Shown: positions 22,901-34,137 of the stretch, piece by piece
Layout: every line of letters starts with the position of its first letter
Position numbering within the stretch: position 1 is the first letter of the stretch
Assembly (NCBI GenBank): GCA_002245135.1
Contig: NGBS01000876.1
Location: 186,001-250,000, forward strand
Reading direction: 5' to 3'
DNA: 64,000 bases
From: Proteromonas lacertae
Lineage: Eukaryota; Sar; Bigyra; Opalinata; Proteromonadidae
Translations under genes and position numbers: made by a program
Notes under the pieces: model-generated
Told to the model about the DNA's origin: nothing
The model's database searches: none
The model's input: the letters and a program-made list of their open reading frames with translations, nothing else

Positions 22901-23048
22901 TTCTAGACCTCCACCGATGGTATATCCTGGTTATGGTAGAACAATGGCGCCTAGAGCACCATATCCTGGTGCAATGCCTCCAAGAGGAGCATATGGAGCA
23001 ACTATGCCACCTGCAGCAGGAGGATATACTGGAGGTTATAGAAGATAG
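19977..23048 (+). CDS. Gametolysin-like (M11) metalloprotease, membrane anchored
   Basis: A single-exon frame of 1,023 residues. It begins with a signal peptide (MMKSFFLFLFLFCVCECS). Residues 246-256 read HEYTHNLGFSH, the HExxHxxGxxH zinc site of metzincins, and the flanks suit the M11 gametolysin family known from green-algal cell-wall lysins. A long cysteine-containing ectodomain follows, then a membrane span at about residues 923-947 (TTTILIVVAVIAGVLVIVVGY), a KKKK stop and a Pro/Gly/Tyr-rich tail with repeated PxxNPAYNP and YPGYG-type units. This is a secreted or surface zinc endopeptidase; most algal M11 enzymes are soluble, so the anchor is notable. The family assignment rests on the zinc motif and size. 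No introns. Confidence 0.87.
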   Translation: MMKSFFLFLFLFCVCECSVVYNQTVEIYQDDLENMYTNYEEYPSNEIKNAKEFHVYPGRALISFELLNHNIYLRNYKPLPNLKEEKNLGAYSPMYGKTLLIGIYRAKDRKGTGCMTVAICKKYRQYVEFGVKLWTGNQVRLNTGDDEGYISSVCLDVEDKYYDASKTGALEAQIMAKAIEADGDKARTWATRWFITDWFGGGWEGLAAVGSPSAMTNKKTNYWLYTQDNYYGNEDPNMGRLSTLMHEYTHNLGFSHSNTVGAKHSGQFYHFVTVDGYGDCGSYMGNCASWTNPPCMSSYRFVATGNKPEPWQFPTVAKGKHTYRLYAMDHPYSRHFLGTTEAYHKPDEVFDGLEFKYHCLALEIPISKDMSSKFDGDNYAAINVEYRMNAHGLSGAKTNGARITYGVSHVSGFKKNLCNVLQANVDQMGSWEDSELPFGSVYYPWDIDTGTLSFQIKKIHKKPMMASMEEMVVQNDKRGFKDAPYLDIEINYNPGVKQNRPNGKVTPLNMKFSPSWFNCKKKDDTYGYICQRSTSTGSGWGYVEDEYERSTGPRIYTNQLKYYQPIYGFKTYNGKASFLWIVCYGASGRVCPRMEIQDAKLTDFTLKYYQFATVTRAKNVVNATEEDYGKGIVLYGENVKVPEGGSIYATDLYYGEYKLSVKNGKFFAILPNLDIEGIGELAVVIKDKSGTVVSYKPFTIYRDTNNERITVTKIEKDIINVDGNTTTTSTEITYNIGVAAIDAGRFTSPSMVIKQTISAEKWFYYPLMDLAWNDYFYIDFGGTIPSGLTMTIEVDTGNYVVDLFELEGHSSVSYKIGLLDLNDKMGCLCDIYKFKFSKTVEIVNIRPVYANPTGNQIAKVDNKTDTLEYDGYNYKISTTATGAKFSFKSFSRNIDGKTYSFSSTGASYAGIKIKPIHSSSSSSATTTILIVVAVIAGVLVIVVGYCYIKKKKMSGGSRAYNSSRPPMMNPAYNPASRPPPMVYPGYGRTMAPRAPYPGAMPPRGAYGATMPPAAGGYTGGYRR

Positions 23049-23123
23049 ATTGTGTTGTTATTATAATAATATGAATATATAAATGTGTTTTTTTCACTTA
23101 AAAAAATGATATTAAATAACCAT

Positions 23124-23133
23124 GAAACGACTC
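23124..23133 (+). promoter_or_regulatory. GAAACGACTC element upstream of the pseudokinase gene
   Basis: An exact GAAACGACTC, 16 nt before the ATG at 23150 and in the same orientation as the gene. It is the third perfect copy of this 10-mer in the window. Confidence 0.55.
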
Positions 23134-23149
23134 TATTTTCATTAAAGAA

Positions 23150-24001
23150 ATGAAATCTTTCGTAAATAATGTAATATCCTCCCTATTACCGTATGATGCT
23201 GAAGTATATTTTGTTAAATTACATTTTTAGATAAAAGAAAGAGTAGAAAAGAGTAATAGCGAAGTAGATTTGTTTGTACAACATCAAAATGACATAAAAA
23301 TTATGAAAATCCTAAATGTTGGTGAAATTAAAGAAAAGAAAGTGTTGAAATTTTGCGAGAATAACTCGTTGCTGTCAGATTATTGTTCATCGTTCATTGT
23401 ACTTTCTAAAGTGTTTCATGTGAATAATGACAATGAATATATGATAATAACACGAGATTTTTATCAAAGAGATTTAAAAGAGGTAATTCAGAGTAATTCT
23501 CTTTCACAAAGTGATATATGTAGTATGATATGTTCAATATGTGATATATTTATGATATTAAGTGAATATAACACAATGGTGAGTAATTTTATAAGCAGTA
23601 ATATTATCTATAATATGAATAGTGGTATAAAAATTGGTGATATATTTTTAAGTGATTTGCGAAAAGAAAAAGATTTGAGAGTGTATGATATATGCTTTAA
23701 ATCCCCAGAAGAGTTGAATGGATTGGAATGCATTAATAAAAGTGTGATTTGGTCAATCGGTTGTATATTATATGAAATGATTTGTAAGATATTACCATTT
23801 AATGAAAATAATAATATGAATAATATCAAAGACAATATTCTGAGATGTAAATACAGTTTTGATGTAGAATGTGATGATTCAATGAAGAAAATGATAGATA
23901 GAATGTTGAAAGTGAAGAATGAAGAGAGATTAAGTTTTGAAGAATTGAAAAAAGACATTAATAGAAAGATTAAAAGATTATCGACCATTAAGAAAGATTA
24001 A
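23150..24001 (+). CDS. Pseudokinase of the kinase-LRR family, lacking its LRR array
   Basis: Exon 1 (23150-23203, MKSFVNNVISSLLPYDAE), a 27 nt intron and exon 2 (23231-24001) give 274 residues in frame. The kinase-like fold is recognised by SPEELNG followed by SVIWSIGCILYEMICKILPF and by the C-lobe helix. However, the catalytic loop reads SNFISSNIIYN instead of HRDLKxxN and GDIF replaces DFG, so catalysis is not expected. Relatives in the window are 249-3598 (decayed), 45576-46030 (decayed) and the N-terminus of the SPRY pseudokinase at 6508-8035. The LRR domain of the family survives only as a 170 bp out-of-frame tail directly after the stop, so this copy is a truncated but open derivative. 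Confidence 0.7.
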
Positions 24002-24003
24002 CT

Positions 24004-24173
24004 TATCTGGTAATGAATTTGGTGAAAGTGAATTAATGTTGATGAAAGAAAACAAAGAAGTGTTTGAGAATTTGGGTGAATTGTCAATGACATTGAAAGA
24101 TAGTATAGATAAATCAGTATTAGAATCATTTTCAGAAACATTTTCATCAATTGAAATTATTAAATTAGATTGA
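24004..24173 (+). pseudogene. Remnant C-terminal LRR end of the pseudokinase family
   Basis: Overlapping the stop of the preceding gene in another frame, the sequence reads PLRKINLSGNEFGESE, then LMLMKENKEVFENLGELSM, down to KLD and a stop at 24171-24173. This matches the LRR end of the decayed gene at 249-578 (VDISGNELNEEGLRLMKENNEVF). The whole LRR array in between is absent, so an internal deletion joined the kinase part to the last repeat with a frame change. Confidence 0.65.
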
Positions 24174-24288
24174 TAATGTTAATAACTTTCTGGAATATTC
24201 AGTGATTTTAAATTCTATTCATATATTTTAAATGGTGATTTATCTAACTCAAATAACAAACAAAAAATATACAATTGTTATTTAAATT

Positions 24289-27200
24289 TCATATATCTGG
24301 AGGAATTGTTGTTTCAACTTTCATCTGTCTACGAAATTTGTAGCACTGATAAGCTGTTAACAGCTGCAAAACAGAATAATAATGTCTAATGTTATATTCA
24401 ATATCACGATTTGTAATACACTTCATTTTTTTATACTTTCTATTCCATGCTTTTACAGCTCTATGTTCTTGTGGAAGATCAATTTTGAAATGGTCATTTC
24501 CTCTTTCTCTTAAATCATCTTCAACAATTCTCTTAGCACATGCTAATAGTACATCACTAAAGTATATTCTTGGCTCACCCTTATCTCTTTTATACATTGG
24601 AATTTTCATTTTGGCTATTCTTTTCCTTCTTTCTTCACCAATTATATCATCTTCAAAACCCATTGGCGGTGGTATTTGTCCAAATAAATCATCTAATAAT
24701 GATAAAGGAATTGAACATTTTGCATCAGTATCAAATTCATTCCATATTCTTACAAACTCTTCATATTGTTCTGGACTTAATTTGGCATTTTCACTATGAC
24801 TTACATTACCAAAACCATCCAAAATAACACCAATAAATAACTGAACTAATATTGAACTAATAATCAATGAAAATGAATAAAAGTACATGTATGATAACCA
24901 ATTACCACATCCATTTAATTCTATGCAATCTGAATCATTACTATTTAAACAATAATTGGAATTATAGGGAGGATCATCTACACATTCTGTATTGACAGTA
25001 CAATCATACATCAAGTAATTCCATATTTCACCTGTTCCACTTCTAACTAATGTTAAAAAGGCATATCCAAAATTATGAAAGTTAATTTGATCATTCAATA
25101 TCATTCCTGGTTTAACTTTTGCAAATAATTGAACTCCTATTGTCGTATAGATGAATAACATTAATAACAATATTCCACTTACATTTACTAGTGATGGCAA
25201 TGTTAAAACTAAAGTGTTAAACAAAATTCTAAGAGATTTCATATTTTGTATTAACCTAAATATTCTTCCTATTCTAAAAGTCCTAATAATTATTAAGACA
25301 CTTAAATTTGTATTAGATATTGCATATTTCAGAATCAAACCAACATCACTTCCAATTGTTATTAACATGTCAAATATATTCCAATTATCTTTTAAGTATT
25401 GTTTTATTCCTAATGCAATTATCTTTAATACCATTTCAACAGTAAATATGGTAGTAAAAATTACATTTAGATAATCCATTGCTTGAGAAAAAGCATAAGG
25501 TTCACCAAAATGACTACAAGCCATAAATATTGTATTAATTATAATACAAACCATTATTGCTAAATCAAATTTCTTATGCCTAATTAAATTATAACATTTC
25601 TGTCTATAAATGTTCTTTGGTCTTTTAAAAGGTCTTTGTATTTTCATTGCCAATAATGATTCTTGTAAATCAACCCATTCTCTTTGTTCATCAGTTAAAA
25701 ACAAATGATCTTTTCCTAACTTATGTTTCATTTCATTGAAGTTCTTAATAATAATACCAACGAATAAGTTCAATATAAAGAATGATCCAACAATAATGAA
25801 TATAATGAAATATAAGCACCAAGCTTTATTTGAATCAACAACTGGTTGCATATCAATTCCTCTTCCATCTAAACCTATATACATTATACTTTGCCATCCT
25901 TCGGTTGTAGTCATTTCATATAAAGTCATAAAACTTTCCAAAATGTTATTGAAATTCTCAGGACAGTGATATTCACTATTCCATTCACATTTCATCCATA
26001 AACAAACAGATTTTGATGTTACTTCAGTATATTGACCTTCAAACCATCCTTTTTCTTCAACTGTTAAATTATCATAGTTTCTTGGATAAATAATCAATTC
26101 TTGTTGATCTTCTGTCAAAAAATCAAAATTATCACCACTACAACCATAATTTAATCCTTTAAAATAATTTGTTCCAATAATAGCAAAGACTAAAAATATC
26201 AATACACTAATAAAGAATATATTCACTACACCAATCATTGAATTAAGTAATGCATTTGTAACTAGTTTTAAACCTGGATTTCTATTGATTAATCTCAATG
26301 GTCTAACGGCTCTTAAACTTCTTAAAGCTCGAAATGAATTGATATTTGCTTTTATATCAGCAAATGAAATTAATGATACAATTACTACAAAACAATCTAA
26401 AATATTCCATGCATCTCTCAAATAACTATTTTTATTAAATAATACTCCATAACATATCATTTTTAATAACATTTCTAGTGTAAAAAATACTGTAAGAATA
26501 ATGTCAATATAATGCAAAATCAGACTTAAAACTCCATTTGGATCATCCAGTGGATTTTCTATCGCTAATGTGATTGAACTGACAAATATAATTACTAATA
26601 TGAATCTATTAAACCATTTGTTCTGGACAATGGAACAAACAAATCTACGAAACTTATTTTCTGGCGAAAAGAGAAAAAATGATTTTCCAAATAATTCAAT
26701 ATCACTTTCACTATTTACAGAAACACTTTTTATGAAATAATCATCCACATCAAAACTACTGTTTGAGAAAGATCTTGACAATTTAGAACTTCTTCTTATT
26801 GATATAAAGGACTTTCTTTTGAATGATTCTTTTGATTTATTATCGTTTTTATTACTCTTTTCTTCATCTTCTATTCTTTGTTTTTTCATAAATGCTGCGA
26901 CTGTTACTTGTTTTAATTCTCTCCATTCTTCATTTTCTTCTTGTGATAATCTCATTGATGATCTTCTGCTTGGAGTAGGTGATGATCCAATTCCACAATT
27001 TGGACTGTTACTGTTAATAGGAATTGATGATTGACTTGGAAATTGTTGTTGTAGTTCTGGTTGTTTCTTTGAGGATGATTCTACTAAGTGTGGTTGAACA
27101 GATTTATTACGATTCTTTAATAATTTGATATTTACTGGAGGAGGAGATAGTAATGTAGATGGTGGTTTTATTAAAGTAGATGATTTATTCCCAATCATTG

Positions 27201-29862
27201 ACCTTCTAGTAGTTGTTTTTTTCATTATTCCATTTGCTTGCAACTGATTATTTTGATTTGCATGAACTGGAGAAATTGGAGGTAAGATAAATGATGTTTT
27301 CTGTGATAGCGGAAGAATATTATCTGCAGCGCTAATATCACTTATTTCTGAACCAACTCTAGTTAGTCTTTTATTCCTTCTGCATAAAGTACAACCTCCG
27401 CAACTAACAGCATCAAGAATATTAGACATTGCACTTATCCTACATAAAAATATAATGTAAAGAAATACATGCTAGTTTTCATTCTTTCAAAACTTAAATT
27501 AGAATCATCAACACTAAAATTACCAAGTAAAATAGCTAAAAATAGATTCAAAACAATCCAATTTCCAATAATAATCAAATTGAATGTATATAATTCACTC
27601 CATGCTGAAGTGGCTCTTCTTTGATCATACATTACCAAATTATAATTATCAATTGCTAAATGCTGAAAAACAGTCATAAACGAATAATAAAAATCATCAT
27701 ATCTACATCTTGATACTAAACTTGTATTATAACCATCTTCACCAATCTGAATTTGAAATCCTGTGATTGGATCAAAATGGAATTCTTTGGCAAAGAATTG
27801 CATACCAACTAATGATTCAATATAAATATATAACAGAAATAAAACAAAGAAATTCAATACATCATCAATGGATTTGCTCAACATCTTCAATAATTCTTGC
27901 AAAGATCTCCAAGATTTAATTAATTTGAATAATCTTAATAATCTAAATGACTTTAATGCAGACATTCCACTTGAATGAATGTCATTATTTGAATAGAAAA
28001 AAGAAGGAGGAGAAATCGATAATTCTATTATACTAATAATCACTACTAACATATCAAAAACATTGAATTTATCTGACAAATAGAACGTGAAACCAAATGC
28101 AATTATTTTGATTATCATTTCAAATATAAACACAATTGTAAGAATGAAGTTAATAATCTCACTCACTTGTTGTACTTTTAAATTAACTAATTATAATATA
28201 TATTAATATATTATACTTGGATATGAATCTAATGAAAGAACAACAGTATTAAGCAACACACTAAAAACCATAAAAAATTGAAATTTATTACTCATTACAA
28301 TTCTAAATGAATATTTCACTAATGGATTATTACTGTTTCCTCTTCTACCTAATTCAATACTTTTCGTCACAATCTTTTCCCCTTCTCTTTCAGCTTTAGT
28401 TTTTGCTTCTAATTGTTGTTGTAATCTAATTTCAGATCTTGCTTCATTAAATTTAGTCAAAATAACAGCTAATATTAAATTCAATAAGAAATAATTTCCA
28501 AATATGATTAGTATAATAAACCATAATGGAGGTAACCAATCATTATCACTGTCCATAAACATATACATCAAATCACTCCATCCTTCGAGTGTAATACTTT
28601 GTAATATAATCATAGTAAGATCAATAATGCTATCAAAATTAGCATAACCATAACTAAATTCTTCATAGAATTCAGCTTCATGAATATAATCTCTTTTATT
28701 GTCTATAAATCTTTGATTTCCATATTCATCCCAGTTACTTCCGCATGTATAACCATTTCTACAATTATAACCTCCACATAGTCGTATATTGTCTTGATCA
28801 GTTGGCCATACACATATTCTACCTATCAAAATACAATAATAATTATAATAAATACTTTCTTTCCAAGGAGAAGTATTCTGATTCCATTCTTCATCATCCA
28901 ATGGTATTATTGCTGAAATATTATCATCATAATGACAATAGGGAAATAAATCTCTATTATACACAATATCATACACTATAGAAGCGTTTGGCTTGCCTTC
29001 AATAAACCATTCTAACTCCAAATCTGTATATTGATCATATATACTTCTATTGACAGATATTGGATACTCAGTTAATCTACATCTTTGATGAATTCTACCT
29101 TGAAAGAATTGAAGTGAAACAATTCCAAATATTGAAAATATAAATAATAATAATAAAAGAACATTTAACAATCCTGGCAACGAAGATAATAATGCGATAA
29201 CTAATCCTTTCATACTTGGCACTAAATACAAAATACATAAATAGAATATATTACTATATACATCTATTCAGTGTTCGAAGTGGTCTTAATAATCTGAATA
29301 TATGAAATACGGCAAATGTCTTTAATTCTGGTATAAATCCTAATATACTTGTTACAACAACGATGAAATCGATCCAATTCCAACCGTCATGTAAATAAGC
29401 TCCTTCACCATATATAAACCCCATTCCTATTATTTTCAACACTGCTTCAATAGTGAATATAATTGTGAAGGGTAATTCCGTATATTCTATAATTTCGTTT
29501 CTTATTGACTTTTTATCTAATCCAGTTTCTGGATCAAATCCTATATGCGATGGAAACTATATAAATAATAATAAAATTATTAATATACTTTTGTTTCATA
29601 GTCTAAACAATCATAATCTGTTAATCCTAATAAAATAGAGTTTAATAATATAAATATCAAAATGACTATATCGAAAAAACGGTTTGTAATGATCCTAATA
29701 ACTAATTTCCTAAACTTATTATCTATATTGAAGAAGAACAACGAATTATCTGCAAATTTGTATGCCTTGTTATTTGAATAGAAGTTATATTTTGATAACT
29801 GCTCTAATATTTTGTCCCTAGTTCTAATTCAAGAAATTAAAAGACTGTGTATACTTTCCCAT
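24289..29862 (-). CDS. Four-domain voltage-gated cation channel alpha subunit (CaV-like, E-D-E-E filter)
   Basis: Six exons (29862-29855, 29823-29589, 29556-29262, 29221-28217, 28186-27469, 27439-24289) close exactly at 1,804 codons, 1,803 residues. Each of four repeats has S1-S6 with an arginine-rich S4: FRLLRPLRTLNR, FRLLRLFKLIKSWRS, LRSLRAVRPLRLINR and IRTFRIGRIFRLIQNMKS. The pore loops read TLEGW, AIDNY, TTEGW and TGEIW, giving E/D/E/E at the selectivity position, close to the EEEE ring of calcium channels. The II-III linker is long and Ser/Pro-rich with a Cys cluster (SCGGCTLCRR). After IVS6 there is an EF-hand-like LSPEQYEEFVRIWNEFD and an IQ-like YQCYKFRRQ segment, as in CaV and NaV proteins. 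The 8-nt first exon is the least certain part. A plasma-membrane or ciliary calcium entry channel is likely. Confidence 0.92.
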
Positions 29863-30322
29863 AAATATTCTTTTAGTAATGTGTGAAAATGAATTTTAGG
29901 AAGATTTACCCTGTTTTCAAATTTATTAAAATGATGACTAAGCAAAAAAATAGAAAATAGTGAAACGTCAGGGTTAGAATGGTGTTTAACTCAAGAAAAA
30001 TGTATTTCTATTCAATGCCTATGTTTTTATCAATTGGGTTATTATTTCATCTGCTACAATCAAGGAATTATTTGTAAATGTCTTGATGATATTAACATAT
30101 CTTCATTATTCGTTTTATTTTATTGTAAAAAATAATTATCTAAGTTATATTGAATTAATGGACCATTAGATTGTGAGAAAATGAAGAAATATTAAATCTA
30201 TTTTGAAATTCAAACGAATATATTTTTGAAACTATTAATTCGTTAACAAATAGCGCAGCATTATTAATAATATCATTAAAATATAAACAACAATAAAGTA
30301 AAAGTAAATATTAATATATCTA
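29863..30322. other. Intergenic region, no gene seen
   Basis: 460 bp between the 5-prime end of the channel gene and the 3-prime end of the FHA gene, both on the minus strand. It is AT-rich with no open frame of interest. GAAACGTCA at 29962-29970 is only a partial match to the GAAACGACTC element. Confidence 0.5.
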
Positions 30323-31366
30323 TTAATAATCTGTTATATAATGAGCAATTGTCTTTGCTTTCATACCAATTGTTCCTCCTATCTTTATTAATCTCTGAAC
30401 TTCATTTAAAGCATTTCTAAGTAATGCTATCGAATTATCTCGAAGATTTCTTTTATATGGCAAGTCATCATTTCTATTGATTGGGGTTGTTAAAGGATCA
30501 AGAAATCCTTCCAAAAATGTCAATGCATTAATAATATACAAATCAATACTGGATTTAATTAATGGAATAAATCGAGGTAAAAATAGGAATAATACTTCAT
30601 ATGTATATACAAATCTTCCTCTATAATTCTCGGGTAAATTATTTACACTCACGTCTAAGAATGAAGATACCAAACCATAATCAAACGTATTGAGTATATT
30701 ATTGAAAGCTTTAAGGTAATTGTTATGTGCTACTAAATCAAGTGCAATCTAAATAAATTAATGATATACAATATATTTAATATTACATACTTCTAACTGA
30801 GATTGTCGATTTAATAGAATTGTTCTTACTAAACTGGAGTCTGATACCACTTCTTGTACTGAATTAGACTAATTACATAATATTATTATACAGCAATATA
30901 TACTGAATTTGAATAATGTCTTTGAGGAGGTAGTTTTGATGGACTGTTTCTTCGTTTTTGTTGCTGTGGTTGTGGTCTTTCTTCTTTACGATCAGCTCTA
31001 AGAGGAGGATCATTTCTTGATTGAGATTTTATATAAAAAGTATAGACTATAGGTGAACCTCCAAATTTTATTCTATCTCCGTCATTTAAATATACTTTTT
31101 CTTTTTTACGTAATATATCATTCACATAAGTCCCGTTTGAAGAAGTTTCTTCATACACAAACTAACAAAATAATAAATGGTTGATACAATGTTATCTTGT
31201 GTTAATCTAATGTATCCATGGTGATTTGATACGCTTGGTTCTTTAATTACCTAAAATGAGTTTAAAGAATAAATACAATATCAGCTTTTGGATCTCTCCC
31301 TATCATAGTTTCATGATGAATCAGATCTATGATTTCAGCATCACTAACAAGTGTAGCATAAGCCAT
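30323..31366 (-). CDS. FHA-domain protein with a C-terminal con80-like helical domain
   Basis: The start at 31366 reads MAYATLVSDAEIIDLIHHET. Introns of about 23-42 nt (near 31275-31250, 31187-31160, 30891-30869 and 30792-30751) are needed and all keep the frame, giving about 310 residues. The FHA fold is clear: MIGRDPKADI, SVSNHHGYIRL (S-x-x-H), SSNGTYVND (N-G-T) and LNDGDRIKFG. FHA domains bind phosphothreonine. A basic Pro/Gln-rich linker follows. The last 170 residues (from VRTILLNRQSQLEIALDLVAHN) form helices whose pattern resembles the con80 domain of katanin p80-type proteins, including the FLPRFIPLIKSSIDLY helix. That second assignment is tentative. The gene is divergent from RRP1, with 70 bp between starts. 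Confidence 0.75.
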
Positions 31367-31436
31367 TATTTTAATTTTTAAAAACTGAAGTTCTTGGTGC
31401 GGAATAAAACTCCCCAAAATTCATTTTTGTCATTTC

Positions 31437-32753
31437 ATGGAAGTCGAAGAGGGAGCTGATAAATACACAGTATTTGCTTTAAACCTTGTATCCAAGAACA
31501 AAAAAGTTCAAAATGATAGTATTGAAACACTTAAAAAGTATAATTCAAATAATTATATTTGATGTAGATTTTTCTCAAGAACAAAACCATTTAACGAAGA
31601 AGAATTGCAAAAATTTATGGAAGCTATATATTATGCAATGTGGAGTGCTGATGGTGAAGAATGTCAGTTTGCTTTTATAGATGTAATTTGTAAATTAATA
31701 TATTGTCGTCCAACAAATGAAGAAAGTGTTAAATATATAGATTCAATTTTCACTATTTTGGTTGATAAATGGTCAGGTATAGATTACCACCGAGTTGATA
31801 AATTTTACAAGTTAATACGTAACTTTTTATATGAAACATTTGTATTTTTACATAAATGTGAATGGAAATCCGAATTAGTTAATTCATTTGTAGAAATTTT
31901 AGAAAAAATCTTTAGTAATGTAGAAGAAGGAGCGAAAAACCATATTTTAGATATATTTTATGAAGAATTGAATATTGCTGATAAATCTATTCCAGGTGAT
32001 ATTCTGAAACAATTCTTCACATTTTTCTTAGATCATTTTATAAATGAAAATAAATTTGAAGTAAAAAGATATGTTGATGATATATTTAAAGGTTTAATAA
32101 ATACTTATGAATTATTTAGTGATAGTAACAAAAACAATGATGAAAAGAAAAAGAAGAAGAAGAATAAGAAGCAATCAAAACAAAAGAAAGAAAATAATGA
32201 TGAAGTAAAAGAAGAAGGAGAAGAAGAAGGAGAGGATAAAAAAGTATTTTATAACTGTGATATAAGAGATTATTTACAATTATTATTCACCTATGCATCT
32301 GTAAAGAAAATGAATGGTAAAAGAAGAAAAGTATTGTATGAAATATATAATGAATATAAAAATAAAGCGATAGAATTATTCCCAAATTCTGGAATGCCTG
32401 ATGTTGTTCTTCCAGTAGAAACAGCTGAGAATTTGGAAGAAATTGAAAAAATAAATGACATAAAAGAGAGTAATATCGAAGAAGAAGAATCTTTGGATGA
32501 AGAAGATAATGATGAAAATGATGAAGAAGATGAAGATGTAGAAGATGTAGAAGAAAATAAAGAGGATAATAAAAAAGAAAAATCAAAGAAGAGAAAGAGA
32601 GTATCATTCAACGATGTTCCATTAGATGAAAATAATGAACCATACACTAAAAGACCAAAGATTAGATATCCAAGTGTAAAGAAACAAAAAGCAAAGATGG
32701 TGAAAGTGAAAATGCCAAAGAGAAGAGTTGGTAAAAAGAGAAGAAAGGTGTAA
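31437..32753 (+). CDS. RRP1: Ribosomal RNA processing protein 1 (RRP1/NOP52)
   Basis: Exons 31437-31537 and 31568-32753, joined over a 30 nt intron, close at 429 codons, 428 residues. The RRP1 core is visible: LNLVSKNKKVQNDSIETLKK, LQKFMEAIYYAMWSADGE, IFTILVDKWSGIDYHRVDKFYKLIRNFL. This is the all-helical fold of the nucleolar protein that acts in 60S subunit assembly and ITS1 processing. A Lys-rich patch, a long Glu/Asp run and a basic C-terminus (KRRVGKKRRKV) follow, typical of nucleolar proteins. A slightly different donor in the AAAAAG run is possible but would break the frame. Confidence 0.93.
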
Positions 32754-32901
32754 ACAATGAGAGTATGTTTTTTTTTAGTTTTTTATTGATGTTTTGATTC
32801 ATTACTATTTTTTCCACTAAATCATTCATAAACACTAATAATAATAAGAAGAAGAAGAAAAATATAATCACTCTCTCTTCCCCAAATTAATGTGTAATTA
32901 A

Positions 32902-33954
32902 TTAATTAATTTGTTCTTTTTCCCATTCTTTATCTTCAATATTCTGTTTAAACAAACAAACATCTTCATCACCTGAAGCAACAGCTAAACATTGTCCACT
33001 ATGATTCCAATTCACATTCCACACAATACCATTCATTGTTGCAATATTCTTATGACTCCAATCGCCATTTAATTCATTTTGACTCCAAATCATCACTTGC
33101 TTATCATTACCTCCACTAGCTATTGTATTTGAAGGTAAACCTGCTGAAGGTGACCAACTTACACTTCTAACTGAATCTTTATGACCTGATAATTCGAATT
33201 CTTTTTTCCATTCATTTTCTACACCAAAGGCATTAGAACCACCTACTGCATTACTATTTGAACAATGACTGTAAATTCTAATTACATTATCACTTGAACC
33301 ACAGACAAATCGATATATTGTGTGATTACTTTTATCTTGATAACCTAAATGATGGAATGGTGCCCAGCTAATTGAATTAATTCCCATATTACAGCATTTA
33401 ATACTTTTCTTCTCCCAAGTACTGTCAGCTATACAATATAAATAATATTTTTAATTATAAATACGTCTGAATGATAGTAAATATATGACTCCATCGGCTG
33501 AACCACAACATAAGACTAATCCTAGTTCATGAGGTCCCCATGCTAAGCAATTAATTGATAAATTATTTTCATGAAATGTATAAACAGCATCAAAACGACC
33601 ACGGGATACTTCTTTGTGAATCACTACACTTCCATCATATGAGCAGGATGCAAGATAAATTCCATTTTTAGGATGAGACCAGACTACTTGCCACACTGGA
33701 CCTGAATGACTATTAAATAAAATTGATAAATTATTGAAAATACACAGCAAGTTCAGCAATTTGAGCAGAATTTTCACCATTTACATCAAATATTTTAATT
33801 TTTCCATCTGAAGAACATGTTGCTAGTTTTGTTCCATAAAAGTCAAGTTCTGCGTCATGCTATTATCATACACTAAATATGGTAGAAATACGATCATATC
33901 TTCATGGTTTGTTTGAATACATGCAGTTGATACTTGTGGCTGGGGAGATTCCAT
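32902..33954 (-). CDS. SEC13: SEC13, WD40 protein of COPII coat and nuclear pore
   Basis: Four exons starting at 33954 ([21 protein letters not shown]) with introns of about 32-36 nt give about 315 residues. Strongly conserved SEC13 blades are visible: [67 protein letters not shown] and the last blade [22 protein letters not shown] with VCLFKQN. SEC13 has six blades and completes its propeller with SEC31 or NUP145/NUP96. It acts in ER-to-Golgi vesicle coats and in the nuclear pore Y-complex. The third-to-fourth exon junction (AGA C / CT GAC AGT) restores [12 protein letters not shown]. Confidence 0.96.
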
Positions 33955-34137
33955 AGAAAAGAAAGATTAAATATTTGAGAATTTTATGCAAAATAGATTA
34001 TCAAGCATGCATTCGAACTTCCATAATTTTTATTTTCCCAAACAAAACATTTATTAAGATGAGTATACCATTAATTAGTAATAATAATAGTGCAAAGAGA
34101 GATAATGAGTTCAAATTAATGTTGTAGTTGATAATGT

